The notes under the pieces: model-generated
Told to the model about the DNA's origin: nothing
Database searches by the model: none
What the model saw: the letters and a program-made list of their open reading frames with translations, nothing else
In this document: piece by piece, positions 36,239 through 44,935 of the stretch
How the letters are laid out: every line of letters begins with the position of its first letter
How positions within the stretch are numbered: position 1 is the first letter of the stretch
Assembly: GCF_030646165.1 (NCBI RefSeq)
Contig: NZ_JAUTDO010000006.1
Span: 310,001 to 374,000, forward strand
Direction: 5' to 3'
DNA: 64,000 bases
From: Conexibacter sp. CPCC 206217
GTDB lineage: Bacteria > Actinomycetota > Thermoleophilia > Solirubrobacterales > Solirubrobacteraceae
Program-made: the position numbers and the translations under genes

Positions 36239-37893
36239 TCGTACAGCTCCTTGTTCTCGGCGCGCAGCTTGTACTTCAGGACCTTGCCGCCGACGGTCAC
36301 CGGCAGCTCCTGCACCAGCACGATCCGCTTCGGCGCCTCGAAGCCGGCGAGCGTCCCGCGCGACCACGCGATCAGCGCGTCGGGATCGGGCGCCCTGCCG
36401 GGCGCGGCGACGACGAAGGCCGTCACCGCCTCGCCCCAGTGCTCGTGCGGGAGGCCGACCACGGCCGCCTTCTGCACGTCCGGATGCTGGTGCAGCACCG
36501 CCTCGACGCGCAGGCTGGAGACGTTCTCGCCGCCGGACTTGACGATGTCCTTGGAGCGGTCGACCATGATCCGCAGCCCGTCGGCGTCGTACTCGCAGAC
36601 GTCGCCGGAGTGGAACCAGCCGCCGCGGAACGCCTCCTGCGTCGCCGCCTCGTCCTTGTAGTAGCCGGCCGTCACGACCGGCGAGCGGTAGACGACCTCG
36701 CCCGGGACGCCCGGCCGGTCGCGCAGCGAACGGCCCTCGTCGTCGACGACGTCGCCCGCCACGAGCGGGTTCGGCACGCCGACGTAATTATGCGCCGGCG
36801 AGGTCGCCAGGAACGTGTCGCGCCACTTGTCGGGCCAGAAGCGGTGACAGGAGATCGCCTCCGTCTGGCCGAGGATCTCGCACACGACGAGGTCGTCGCC
36901 GCAGTGGCGCTTGAGCGCCGCGAGGAGGCCGGGAGGCGCCGCCGTCCAGCCGTAGACGGCGGTCGTGAGGCTGCTGACGTCGTAGGACAGCGGCTCGCGC
37001 TCGAGCACCGCGACGAGGTCGGTCAGCATCGCGGGAGAGCCGCTCCAGAGCGCGGTCGCGCGCTCCTTCGTCACCGCGCTGGCGATCTTCGCCGGGTCAT
37101 AGCCGCGGCCCATGATCAGCGTCCCGCCGGAGAGGAACGCGGGGAAGCTGAAGATCTGGTCGGCGATGTGGTAGATCAGCGGCAGGAAGCTGCACAGCCG
37201 CAGGTCGCACTCGAACTTCAGACCGCGGGTGAGCGTCAGCGCGAACGAGTAGGCGGCGAGGTAGCTGTAGTTGTGGGAGACCATCGCGCCCTTCGGCAGC
37301 GCGGTCGTCCCGGAGGTGAAGATGATCTGCCAGACGTCGTCGGCGTGGATCTCCACATCCGGTTCGGCGGTGTCTGCGTCGGCGATGAATTCACGGAACG
37401 AGACGCCGCCGGGAACGATCCCGCCGCCGATCTCGATCGTCACGTCGGGATTCACCCCGTGCGCGGCGAACGCCTCCTGCGCCTTCGGCCACAGCACGGC
37501 GTCGACGATCGCGAAGCGCGGCTGCACGCGGTCGATCAGGTGGCCGATCACGTCCGGCGCCAGCAGCGGGTTGATCGGCACGCAGGTGAGGCCGGCCTTC
37601 GCGATCCCGAACTTCGTCAGATACGCCTCGACGGAGTTCTCGCAGAACAGCAGCACGCGGTCGTCGCGCTGCAGGCCGCGCGCCAGCAGGGCGTTCGCGA
37701 TCCTGTTGGCGATCGCGTCGGCCTGCCGATAGGTGACGCGTTGCAGCGCCGGGTCGGCGAAGGCGCCGTCGCACGCGACGATCGCCTCCTTGTCGGGGTA
37801 GCTCCACGTCAGCCGCTCGAACAGGTCGCCCACGCTGACGCGCTCCCAGCGCTCCACCGCGCGACGGTTTGAGAGGTTCGTCACGTCCGTCAT
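36235..37893 (-). CDS. AMP-dependent acyl-CoA ligase
   Basis: 552 residues. Motifs are IIFTSGTTALPKGAMVSHN (about 189), LGQTEAIS (about 342), HSGDV (about 430) and DRSKDIVKSGGENV (about 448), with TVGGKVLKYKLR at the end. It activates a carboxylic acid for the MaoC hydratase pair encoded after it in the same operon. The minus-strand promoter has the ACTGGCG box with TAGCGT, 8 nt before the ATG. Confidence 0.9.
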   Translation of the reverse strand: MTDVTNLSNRRAVERWERVSVGDLFERLTWSYPDKEAIVACDGAFADPALQRVTYRQADAIANRIANALLARGLQRDDRVLLFCENSVEAYLTKFGIAKAGLTCVPINPLLAPDVIGHLIDRVQPRFAIVDAVLWPKAQEAFAAHGVNPDVTIEIGGGIVPGGVSFREFIADADTAEPDVEIHADDVWQIIFTSGTTALPKGAMVSHNYSYLAAYSFALTLTRGLKFECDLRLCSFLPLIYHIADQIFSFPAFLSGGTLIMGRGYDPAKIASAVTKERATALWSGSPAMLTDLVAVLEREPLSYDVSSLTTAVYGWTAAPPGLLAALKRHCGDDLVVCEILGQTEAISCHRFWPDKWRDTFLATSPAHNYVGVPNPLVAGDVVDDEGRSLRDRPGVPGEVVYRSPVVTAGYYKDEAATQEAFRGGWFHSGDVCEYDADGLRIMVDRSKDIVKSGGENVSSLRVEAVLHQHPDVQKAAVVGLPHEHWGEAVTAFVVAAPGRAPDPDALIAWSRGTLAGFEAPKRIVLVQELPVTVGGKVLKYKLRAENKELYE

Positions 37894-37901
37894 GGGAGGG
37901 C

Positions 37902-37976
37902 ACGCTAGGTGCCGGCGGGGCCCGGCGCCGCTGGCACAAGCGCCAGTTGTGGGTCAGCGGCGGCGTCTGCGAGCGT
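37902..37976. promoter_or_regulatory. ACTGGCG-box promoter C, divergent (CoA ligase and quinone oxidoreductase)
   Basis: Palindrome GCTGGCA-CAAG-CGCCAGT, 37930-37947. Leftward, TAGCGT (37902-37907, minus) starts after 22 nt, 8 nt before the ligase ATG. Rightward, GAGCGT (37971-37976) starts after 23 nt, 7 nt before the ATG at 37984. The box is centred about 45 bp from both start codons. Confidence 0.8.
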
Positions 37977-37983
37977 GCGGCAG

Positions 37984-39021
37984 ATGGAGATCGAGACCCG
38001 CCGCCAGATCGTGCTCGACCGCTTCGGTCCGCCCGAGGTGATGCGCTGGGACGACGGCCCCGTCCCGCCGCGGGGACCGGACGACGTGCTCGTCGCGGTC
38101 GAGGCGATCGGCGTCAACTTCGGCGACACGATGGTGCGCCGCGGCGAGTACCGGCGCGAGCAGCCGCTCACGTTCACGCCCGGGTTCGAGGTGGCGGGGC
38201 GGGTGGTCGAAGCGCCGGCCGGCGAGGACTCGCGCGGTGCGGCCGGCGGCGATCCCGCGCACGGCCGGCAGCCGCTCGCCCCCGGCACCCGCGTCGTCGC
38301 CTTCACCGAGCACGGCGGCGGCTACGCGGACGCGGTCGTCGTCCCGCGCGACCACGTCTACACGGTCGCCGACGGCGTCGACGACGTCACCGCGGCCGGG
38401 ATCTTCACCCAGGGCGTGACCGCCTGGTACGCGGTCCATCGCTACGGCCGGCTTGCAGCGGGCGAGACGGTCCTGGTCCACGCCGCCGCCGGCGGCCTCG
38501 GCGGTCTCGCCGTGCAGCTCGCCGCCGAGCACGGCGCGACGACGATCGCGACCGCCTCGACGGAGCAGAAGCTCGCGATCGCACGCGAGCACCACGGCGC
38601 GGCCCACACGCTGATCTCCGACCCGGACACGCTCGCGCAGCAGGTGCGCGGGCTGACGCATGGTCGCGGCGCCGACGCCGTGATCGACGGCGTCGGCGGC
38701 CCGCTCTTCACGCCGAGCCTGCGCGCGCTCGCCTTCAACGGCCGCTACGTCGTCGCCGGATCCGCCAGCCAGGCGCCCGCGACGCTTGACGTGCGCGCAC
38801 TGATGCCGCGCGGCCAGACGATCGCCGGCTTCGTCGTCGCGCGCGTCGCCGAGCAGGATCCGGCCGAGCCCCAGCGCGCCTTCGACGCGATCCAGGAGCG
38901 CGTCCGCGCCGGCCGCCTGCGCCCCCAGATCACGGTCCTGCCGCCTGAGCAGATCGCCCACGCGCACGAGCTGATCGAGTCGCGCAGGCTGACGGGGAAG
39001 GTCGTCGTGCGACTCGTCTGA
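37984..39021 (+). CDS. NADPH:quinone oxidoreductase-like enzyme
   Basis: 345 residues from ATG 37984, placed by the leaderless promoter. It is an MDR protein without zinc ligands: [18 protein letters not shown] (about 13), [12 protein letters not shown] (about 45), [21 protein letters not shown] (in part, about 150) and [14 protein letters not shown]. It contains an insertion of about 20 residues ([20 protein letters not shown], about 78-97) in a loop. Likely a quinone or enoyl reductase. Confidence 0.87.
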   Translation: MEIETRRQIVLDRFGPPEVMRWDDGPVPPRGPDDVLVAVEAIGVNFGDTMVRRGEYRREQPLTFTPGFEVAGRVVEAPAGEDSRGAAGGDPAHGRQPLAPGTRVVAFTEHGGGYADAVVVPRDHVYTVADGVDDVTAAGIFTQGVTAWYAVHRYGRLAAGETVLVHAAAGGLGGLAVQLAAEHGATTIATASTEQKLAIAREHHGAAHTLISDPDTLAQQVRGLTHGRGADAVIDGVGGPLFTPSLRALAFNGRYVVAGSASQAPATLDVRALMPRGQTIAGFVVARVAEQDPAEPQRAFDAIQERVRAGRLRPQITVLPPEQIAHAHELIESRRLTGKVVVRLV

Positions 39022-39133
39022 GGCACGAGTTCGACGCAGCGTCACGCGAGCGGTAGCGTGCCAGCGATTCTTTCGCACGGCGGGTGCGGTCGCAGGGGCG
39101 ATCGTCACGCCAACGGCCTTTGGAGGGCCCCAC

Positions 39134-40195
39134 ATGTCGAAGTTGCTGACGCTCGTCCGCCGCCACGTGCTGGCATTCGTGGCGCTGTTCCTGTTGATGG
39201 GAGGATCCGCGTACGCGGTTGCCGATCGGGTCACGTCAAGCGCGCGGCCGCCTGAGCAGATCTACGCCTGCGTGACCGCACGGTACGGCACGCTCAACCT
39301 CTCCTCCGCGACGCGCAGATGCGCGCCAGGTCAGCACAAGATCTCGTGGAGCGCGGAGGGGGCGCGCGGGCTCACCGGCGCGAGAGGCGCGAGAGGCGCC
39401 GCCGGCGCGCGGGGGCCCGCGGGCGCCCCCGGTCCCGTCGGGCCGGCCGGCCCGAGCGGCGATGCCGGCCCGGCCGGTGCGCCGGGGCCCGCCGGTTCGC
39501 CGGGCGAGCGCGGCGCACAGGGCGAGCGCGGGCCGGCGGGCTCGCAGGGCGAGAGAGGCGCGCAGGGCGAGAGAGGGCCGCAGGGCGAGAGAGGCGCGCA
39601 GGGCGAGAGAGGACCGCAGGGCGAGAGAGGGGCGCAGGGCGCGCCGGGCGACGACGGCGCCCCGGGCCCGCAGGGCGCCCCGGGGACGGGCGCGATGTTG
39701 ACCGCTGGCGGGCACACCGCGCCGTCGACTGTCGCCGGCGGCCTCGTCGGCGGCGTCGGCGTCCTGCCGTTGTCCGGCCAGCTCGGCGAGGCGCCCGTCG
39801 TGCCCCTGTCCGGCCCGGTCCTGTCCGGTCCGGACGTGCAGGCGCAGACGCAGAGCTTTCCGCGCGACGCGACGTTGACGGACATGACGGGGCGGTTCGT
39901 CACGACGGCCGCGCTGAACCTCGTCGGCACGACGGTCACGATCCAGGCGCAGCTGTTCACCGCGCCCGCCGGCTCCACCATCCTGACGCCGGTGCCCGGG
40001 GCGATCTGCATCGCCGCGCCGCAGCTGACCGGCAGCCTTCCGGGCGGCATCGTCTCCTCGTGCCAGACGAGCGGTCTGGCGATCCCGATCTCCGCCGGCA
40101 CCGTCGGCGTCGTAGCGGTCGCCATCACCGCCACGGGGGTCACCCTGATCAACACCGTCCCGCTGCAGAGCAGCGTCAGCCTCGCGGCCGCCTAG
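39134..40195 (+). CDS. Collagen-like triple-helix surface protein
   Basis: 353 residues; GGAGGG precedes the ATG and TAGCGT at 39054-39059 could be its -10. A signal peptide or membrane anchor ([16 protein letters not shown]) is followed by [18 protein letters not shown] (about 50), a short module common in these proteins. About 36 Gly-X-Y triplets (about residues 77-186, many [12 protein letters not shown]) form the collagen-like rod. The C-terminal domain (about 190-353) is Thr/Val/Gly-rich and recalls BclB-type globular heads. It is probably exposed on the cell surface. Confidence 0.85.
   Translation: MSKLLTLVRRHVLAFVALFLLMGGSAYAVADRVTSSARPPEQIYACVTARYGTLNLSSATRRCAPGQHKISWSAEGARGLTGARGARGAAGARGPAGAPGPVGPAGPSGDAGPAGAPGPAGSPGERGAQGERGPAGSQGERGAQGERGPQGERGAQGERGPQGERGAQGAPGDDGAPGPQGAPGTGAMLTAGGHTAPSTVAGGLVGGVGVLPLSGQLGEAPVVPLSGPVLSGPDVQAQTQSFPRDATLTDMTGRFVTTAALNLVGTTVTIQAQLFTAPAGSTILTPVPGAICIAAPQLTGSLPGGIVSSCQTSGLAIPISAGTVGVVAVAITATGVTLINTVPLQSSVSLAAA
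39540..39645 (+). repeat. 18-bp tandem repeats in the collagen-like gene
   Basis: Units of the form CAGGGCGAGAGAGG(C/G)(G/C)CG recur with few changes, encoding G-E-R-G-(A/P)-Q. The low variation suggests recent expansion or slippage, so length may vary between strains. Confidence 0.8.
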
Positions 40196-40200
40196 CGACC

Positions 40201-40246
40201 ACTAGCGCTTCTGCCAATGGCCCCGCTTCGGCGGGGCCAATAGGGT
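40201..40246 (+). promoter_or_regulatory. ACTGGCG-box promoter D (acyl-CoA dehydrogenase operon)
   Basis: Palindrome ACTAGCG-CTTC-TGCCAAT, 40201-40218, then 22 nt, then TAGGGT (40241-40246). The predicted start near 40253 leaves a leader of about 32 nt with AGGAGGACC before the GTG at 40285. The 22-nt gap is almost wholly the terminator hairpin of the previous gene. Confidence 0.75.
40219..40238 (+). terminator. UUCG-loop hairpin after the collagen-like gene
   Basis: GGCCCCGC-TTCG-GCGGGGCC, 8-bp perfect arms around the very stable UUCG tetraloop, 23 bp after the stop at 40195. There is no U-tract. It also fills the space between box D and its -10. Confidence 0.7.
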
Positions 40247-40284
40247 CAATGCCGAGAGGGAGACGACCCGAGGAGGACCCGACC

Positions 40285-41619
40285 GTGGACTTCGAGCCGA
40301 CGGATCGCTGCAAGGCGCTGCTCGAACGGGTGCGCGACTTCATGGACGCGCACGTGTACCCGAACGAGCGCGAGGCGGAGGCGGCGCTCGATCGCGAGGT
40401 CGACGCGGACACGCCCTTCCCGGCCATCATCGTCGAGATGCGCGAACGCGCGAAGGCCGCCGGCCTGTGGAACCTCGCGCTGCCCGACGAGCGCTACGGC
40501 CCGGGCCTGACGAACGCCGAGTACGGCGTGCTGAGCGAGGAGATGGGCCGCGCGACGCTGGTCGCGCCGTACGCCTTCAACTGCCAGCCGCCGGACACCG
40601 GCAACATGGAGATCCTCGGCGAGCACGCGACGCAGGCGCAGAACGAGCGCTGGCTGCAGCCGCTGCTGGAGGGTGAGATCCGCTCCTGCTACTCGATGAC
40701 CGAGCCCGACACGGCCGGCTCGGACCCGACCGGGCTCGCCTGCGCGGCAACCCTCGACGGCGACGAGTGGGTCATCAACGGCCGCAAGTGGTGGACGACC
40801 AACGCGCTCGGCGCGCAGGTCGCGATCGTGATGGCGGTGACCGATCCCGACGCGCCCGCGCACGGTCGCGCGACGATGATCCTCGTCCCGACCGACACGC
40901 CCGGCTTCAACCTCGTGCGGCCGCTGTCGAACTTCGGCCACGTCGAGGGACCCGGCCACTGGGAGGTCGAGTACGACAACTGCCGCGTCCCCGCCGAGCT
41001 GTGCACGCTCGGCCCGCGCGGCGGCGGCTTCAAGGTCTCGCAGGACCGCCTCGGCCCCGGCCGCATCCACCACTGCATGCGGCTGATCGGCGTCGCCGAG
41101 CGCGCGCTGGAGCTGATGTGCCAGCGCGCGAAGTCGCGTGAGATGTTCGGCGGCACGCTCGCCGACAAGCAGTTCGTGCAGGAGTTCATCGCGACCTCGC
41201 GGATCGAGATCGACCAGGCGCGGCTCGTCACCTCCCACGCCGCCTGGAAGCTCGACCAGGTCGGCAACCGGCTCGCGCGCGAGGAGCTGTCGATCACGAA
41301 GGTCGCGGTCCCGAACATGGCGCTGAGAGTGATCGACCGCGCGATCCAGGTGTGGGGCGGCGCCGGCGTCTCGGAGGACACGCCGCTGGCGGGCATGTAC
41401 CGCTACAACCGCATGCTGCGGATCGGCGACGGCGCCGACGAGGTCCACAAGCAGGTGATCGCGCGGATGGAGCTGCGCAAGGTCCAGCCGATCGACGGGA
41501 TCGGGCCGGACGCCGGCTGGGGTCCGCCGGCGCGGATCGCGGCCGCCGCCGCGGCCGCGGGCGGCGCGCCGGCTGCCGGCTCCAACGGTGCCGGCGCGAG
41601 CGCGGGGCAGCGGGCATGA
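40285..41619 (+). CDS. Acyl-CoA dehydrogenase (ACAD10/11-like)
   Basis: 444 residues from GTG with AGGAGGACC upstream. It is a flavoprotein dehydrogenase: SYSMTEPDTAGSDP-like FAD motif (CYSMTEPDTAGSDP, about 133), LVPTDTPGFNLVRPLS (about 205), VWGGAGVSEDTPLAGMYR (about 355) and IGDGADEVHKQVIARMEL, whose Asp replaces the usual Glu as in ACAD10/11-type enzymes. The tail (about 420-444) is Ala/Gly-rich. It is coupled to an enoyl-CoA hydratase by ATGA overlap. Confidence 0.92.
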   Translation: MDFEPTDRCKALLERVRDFMDAHVYPNEREAEAALDREVDADTPFPAIIVEMRERAKAAGLWNLALPDERYGPGLTNAEYGVLSEEMGRATLVAPYAFNCQPPDTGNMEILGEHATQAQNERWLQPLLEGEIRSCYSMTEPDTAGSDPTGLACAATLDGDEWVINGRKWWTTNALGAQVAIVMAVTDPDAPAHGRATMILVPTDTPGFNLVRPLSNFGHVEGPGHWEVEYDNCRVPAELCTLGPRGGGFKVSQDRLGPGRIHHCMRLIGVAERALELMCQRAKSREMFGGTLADKQFVQEFIATSRIEIDQARLVTSHAAWKLDQVGNRLAREELSITKVAVPNMALRVIDRAIQVWGGAGVSEDTPLAGMYRYNRMLRIGDGADEVHKQVIARMELRKVQPIDGIGPDAGWGPPARIAAAAAAAGGAPAAGSNGAGASAGQRA

Positions 41620-42422
41620 GCGAGTTCGACTACGCGACGCTGCGCGTCGAGCGCCCGCGCGACGGCGTCGTGCTGATCACGCTCGCGCGCCCGCAGCGGA
41701 TGAACGCGATCACGTTCGAGATGTTCGACGAGCTGCACGACGTCTGCGGCCGCCTGTTGAGAGACCGCGAGGCGCGCGTCGTCGTCGTGACGGGGGAGGG
41801 GAGAGGCTTCTGCGCCGGCCTCGACCTCGACGACGCGGTCACCCTGCCCGACATGAGCCCGCACGAGATGATGCTCGGCCAGCAGTACTGGGCCGGCGCG
41901 TTCGTCAACTTCCACGAGCTGCCGCAGCCGGTGATCGCGGCCGTCAACGGGGCTGCCGCCGGCGGCGGGCTGGGTCTGGCGCTCGCCGCCGACATCCGCC
42001 TCGCCTCGCCGGCCGCGCGCTTCAACGCCGCATTCGTGAAGATCGGCCTGTCGGCAGGGGACGTCGGCGTCTCGTGGTCGCTGCCGCGCGTCGTCGGGCT
42101 CGGGCACGCGGCCGAGATCATGCTGAGCGGGCGCTTCGTCGACGCCGCGGAGGCGGCGACGATCGGGCTCGTCAACCGCGTCGTGCCGGCCGAGTCGTTG
42201 CTGCAGGAGTCGTTCGAGCTCGCCTCGCAGATCGCCTCGAACACGCCGTTCGGCGTGACGCTGACCAAGCGCGTGTTGAACGCGAACGTCGACGCCGGCT
42301 CGCTGTCGCAGGCGGTCGAGGTCGAGAACCGCGGCCAGACGCTCGCGACCCGCGGCGACGACTTCCGCGAGGCGCTCGCCGCGTTCCGCGAGAAGCGGCC
42401 GGCGACGTTCACGGCGCGGTGA
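41616..42422 (+). CDS. Enoyl-CoA hydratase/isomerase
   Basis: 268 residues from ATG 41616. Crotonase motifs are LARPQRMNAITFEMFDEL (about 22), FCAGLDLDDA (about 64) and AAAGGGLGLALAADIRLAS (about 115). The ISDGDVG-like region reads LSAGDVGVSWSLPRVVG (about 147), with an Asp where hydratases have one catalytic Glu, so isomerase or hydratase activity is possible. It follows the acyl-CoA dehydrogenase in the same transcript. Confidence 0.9.
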   Translation: MSEFDYATLRVERPRDGVVLITLARPQRMNAITFEMFDELHDVCGRLLRDREARVVVVTGEGRGFCAGLDLDDAVTLPDMSPHEMMLGQQYWAGAFVNFHELPQPVIAAVNGAAAGGGLGLALAADIRLASPAARFNAAFVKIGLSAGDVGVSWSLPRVVGLGHAAEIMLSGRFVDAAEAATIGLVNRVVPAESLLQESFELASQIASNTPFGVTLTKRVLNANVDAGSLSQAVEVENRGQTLATRGDDFREALAAFREKRPATFTAR

Positions 42423-42486
42423 TGGTGGTGCGCACGCGCGCCGGTCACGGGTCACGCGCCAATCGCTCGCGCGTGGCGGTCGCGCG

Positions 42487-43560
42487 ATGACCGGCCCGCT
42501 GACGGTCGGGATCGAGCCGCAGGGCACGTCGGTCCGCGCGATGGGCGAGATCGCGGCCGCGGCCGACGCGGCGGGCCTCACCGCCGCCTGGACGCCCGAG
42601 CTGTACAACCGCTCCGCGACGATCACGCTCGCGGAGATGGCGCACCGCACGACGCGCTGCACGGTTGGGACGGCGATCGCGTACGGCGTCGGGCGCAGCC
42701 CGCTGACGCTCGCGGCGGAGGCGCGCGACCTCGACGAGCTCTCCGACGGCCGGCTCGTGCTCGGCCTCGGCAACGGCACGCGCCGGATGATCGCCGACTG
42801 GCACGGCCTCGACGGCGACGCGCCGGCGGTGCGGATGGAGGAGCTGGTCGTGCTGCTGCGGCGGCTGTGGCGGCTGCACGAGGGCCCGGTCGCGCACGAG
42901 GGCCGCTTCTACCGCGTGAGGATCGCGCCGACCGGCGAGCTGCTGCCGCCGCTGCGCGAGCGGATCCCGATCTGGACCGCGGGCGTCAACCCGCGCATGG
43001 TCGAGGTCGCGGGACGGGTCGCCGACGGCCTGCTCGGCCATACGCTCTTCACGGTCAGATACATCGAGGACGTGGTGAAGCCCGCGATCGAGAAGGGCGC
43101 GCTGCGGGCCGAGCGCGATCCGTCCTCGATCAAGCTGGCGAGCCTCCTGTTCGCGTCGGTGCACGAGGACGCCGAGGTTGCGCGGCGCGAGGTCGCGGCG
43201 CAGATCGCCTTCTACGCGTCGGCGAAGACGTACGCCCCGTTGCTGGAGACGATCGGCTTCGCACAGGTCGGCGAGACGATCCGCGAGGCGTTCGCACGCG
43301 GCGACCTCGACGCGATGATCGCCGCCGTCCCCGACGCGATGGTCGACGCGCTCGCGGTCGCCGGCACGCCGGACGACGTCCGTTGCGCCCTGCGCCGCTA
43401 CGAGGGCGTGCTCGACCACGCGATCCTCTACACCCCCTCGTTCACGCTCTCACCCGAGCGCGTGCGCGAGAGCGCGCTGGCGCTGATCGACGCCTGCGCG
43501 ACCGACGCGCCGGTGGCGCTGGACGCGGGGAGCGACGCGATCGGCGCTCGGCCGGCGTGA
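42487..43560 (+). CDS. LLM-class F420-type flavin-dependent oxidoreductase
   Basis: 357 residues. It has the TIM-barrel luciferase-like pattern: GEIAAAADAAGLTAAWTPEL (about 22), SPLTLAAEARDLDELSDGRLVLGLGNG (in part, about 74) and IPIWTAGVNPRMVEVAGRVADG (in part, about 160). It would use F420 or FMN to oxidise or reduce an acyl-linked substrate, possibly as a monooxygenase. It follows the hydratase after 64 bp in the box D operon. Confidence 0.85.
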   Translation: MTGPLTVGIEPQGTSVRAMGEIAAAADAAGLTAAWTPELYNRSATITLAEMAHRTTRCTVGTAIAYGVGRSPLTLAAEARDLDELSDGRLVLGLGNGTRRMIADWHGLDGDAPAVRMEELVVLLRRLWRLHEGPVAHEGRFYRVRIAPTGELLPPLRERIPIWTAGVNPRMVEVAGRVADGLLGHTLFTVRYIEDVVKPAIEKGALRAERDPSSIKLASLLFASVHEDAEVARREVAAQIAFYASAKTYAPLLETIGFAQVGETIREAFARGDLDAMIAAVPDAMVDALAVAGTPDDVRCALRRYEGVLDHAILYTPSFTLSPERVRESALALIDACATDAPVALDAGSDAIGARPA

Positions 43561-43600
43561 GCCGCAGCTGCGACACACGCGCCGGTCTGCCGCGGCTGCC

Positions 43601-44059
43601 GTGAGCGAGCGCGTCGACACCCTCGCCGGCGTCCCGCTGCTGTCCGAGCTGCGCTACGAGCAGCTGTCGCTCGGGCAGCGCTTCGGGCCGTTCGAGGAGC
43701 GCGTGAGCGCGGAGGTGAGCGAGCGCTTGGGCGCAGGCGTGCTGCCGCTCGTGACGCTGCGCGTGCTGCGCCGCGCGCTCGACGGGATCCCGCCCGGCGG
43801 CGTCCTGCTGCGCCAGCGCTTCGCGGCGCACGTGGAGCTGCCGGCGGAGTGCGTGCTGAGCGCGGAGGTCGTCGTGACCGCGCAGGAGCAGCGACCGCGC
43901 GGCCTCGCGACGACGTTCACGTTCGCGCTCGCGAGTACGGGCGCGGCAGACGGCGTCCGTTCGCCGGAAGGCGGCGGCTCGTCCGCTCATGCCGGCGCGC
44001 TCGCCGCGACGGTCGAGTGGACGATCCTGGCGCCGCCGGACGAAGCGAGCCGCAGATGA
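43601..44059 (+). CDS. MaoC-like hydratase, non-catalytic half
   Basis: 152 residues from GTG. It is a paralogue of the protein encoded at 35792-36238 (LRYEQLSLGQRFGPFEERVS; LRVLRRALDGIPPGGVLLRQRF in part). There is no Asp-Asn-Pro-His block. The next gene overlaps by 4 nt and provides the catalytic half. The segment SPEGGGSSAHAG near the end is a low-complexity insertion. Confidence 0.8.
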   Translation: MSERVDTLAGVPLLSELRYEQLSLGQRFGPFEERVSAEVSERLGAGVLPLVTLRVLRRALDGIPPGGVLLRQRFAAHVELPAECVLSAEVVVTAQEQRPRGLATTFTFALASTGAADGVRSPEGGGSSAHAGALAATVEWTILAPPDEASRR

Positions 44060-44463
44060 CGACGTGGGCGCCGTTCCCCGAGCTCGCGCGCACGATCGAC
44101 CAGGCGGCGATCGATTCCTACGCCGAGCTGTCCGGCGACCGCAATCCGCTGCATGTCGATCCCGAGTACGCCGCTACCGGCCCGTTCGGCGGGATCGTGG
44201 CGCACGGCCCGATCGGCCTGCAGACGATCTTCGACGCGGTCGCGCGCTGGCTCGGCCACGATCGCCTGCCGCCAGGCGTCGTCGTCGACGTGGCGTTGCG
44301 CGGACCGGTCCGCGCCGGCGACACCGTCACCTGCCGCGCGACCGCCGACCCGCTCGACCACGCCGCCGCCGTGACGCTCCCGCTGGTCTGCACCAACCAG
44401 CGCGGCGAAGAGATCCTGCAGGCGCTCGTGATCGCCCCGCGCGGTCTCGTGCCGCGGGGGTGA
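44056..44463 (+). CDS. MaoC-like hydratase, catalytic half
   Basis: 135 residues, ATGA overlap. It carries YAELSGDRNPLHVDPEYA (about 22) and FGGIVAHGPIGLQTIF, the active-site pattern of (R)-enoyl-CoA hydratases. With the preceding protein it repeats the arrangement at 35403-36238, so two split hydratases serve this catabolic region. It is the last gene of the box D operon. Confidence 0.87.
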   Translation: MTTWAPFPELARTIDQAAIDSYAELSGDRNPLHVDPEYAATGPFGGIVAHGPIGLQTIFDAVARWLGHDRLPPGVVVDVALRGPVRAGDTVTCRATADPLDHAAAVTLPLVCTNQRGEEILQALVIAPRGLVPRG

Positions 44464-44471
44464 GCAGCCCC

Positions 44472-44517
44472 TTTGGCGCATCCGCCAGTTGCACGCGGGC
44501 GCCGTCCGCGATGAGAT
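44472..44517 (+). promoter_or_regulatory. ACTGGCG-box promoter E
   Basis: Palindrome TTTGGCG-CATC-CGCCAGT, 44472-44489, 22 nt, then TGAGAT (44512-44517). Seven nt later comes GTG 44525, which is therefore taken as the leaderless start in preference to ATG 44516. Confidence 0.65.
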
Positions 44518-44524
44518 GACGGGC

Positions 44525-44935
44525 GTGTTCAACGCTCTCAGCTCCGAGCAACTGCTCGTCGGGGTCGGCCGCGTGCTGCGGTCCGCCGCCGACGCGAACG
44601 GCACGCTCGAGGACTACCAGCGCAGCCAGACCCTGTCGGCCTACAGCGTGACGCGTCTGCTGGCGGCGGAGCTGGCGGGCGCCACCGAGCTGCTCGCGTG
44701 GACCCGCGCCGAGCTGACGACGGCGCTCAGAGGCGACGACCGCGCCCGCGTCGGCGAGGCGCGCGAGCGGATCGCGGTCGCTGCGAACGGGGTCGAGCTG
44801 GGCGAGGCGGTCGCCGACCTGCTCGCCGCCCTCCCGCGCGACCCCGCCGACGAGACCCGCACCGCGGTCCAGCACGTCCTGCGCGAGCTGACCGACCGCG
44901 AACAGGCCGCGCTCGCGGCGCCGCTGCCGGGTTAG
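44525..44935 (+). CDS. Hypothetical helical protein
   Basis: 136 residues if it starts at GTG 44525 (ATG 44516 is the alternative, three residues longer). It is helix-rich and acidic (NALSSEQLLVGVGRVL, TRLLAAELAGATELLAW), with no signal peptide or recognised family. It carries an ACTGGCG box, so it is presumably controlled with the acyl-CoA genes. Its stop overlaps the end of the convergent gamma-glutamyltransferase gene by 4 nt. Confidence 0.6.
   Translation: MFNALSSEQLLVGVGRVLRSAADANGTLEDYQRSQTLSAYSVTRLLAAELAGATELLAWTRAELTTALRGDDRARVGEARERIAVAANGVELGEAVADLLAALPRDPADETRTAVQHVLRELTDREQAALAAPLPG

Noticed and set aside
39540..39645. Repeats as a CRISPR array
   Set aside because: The units are contiguous, 18 bp long, in frame with Gly-X-Y, and have no spacers.
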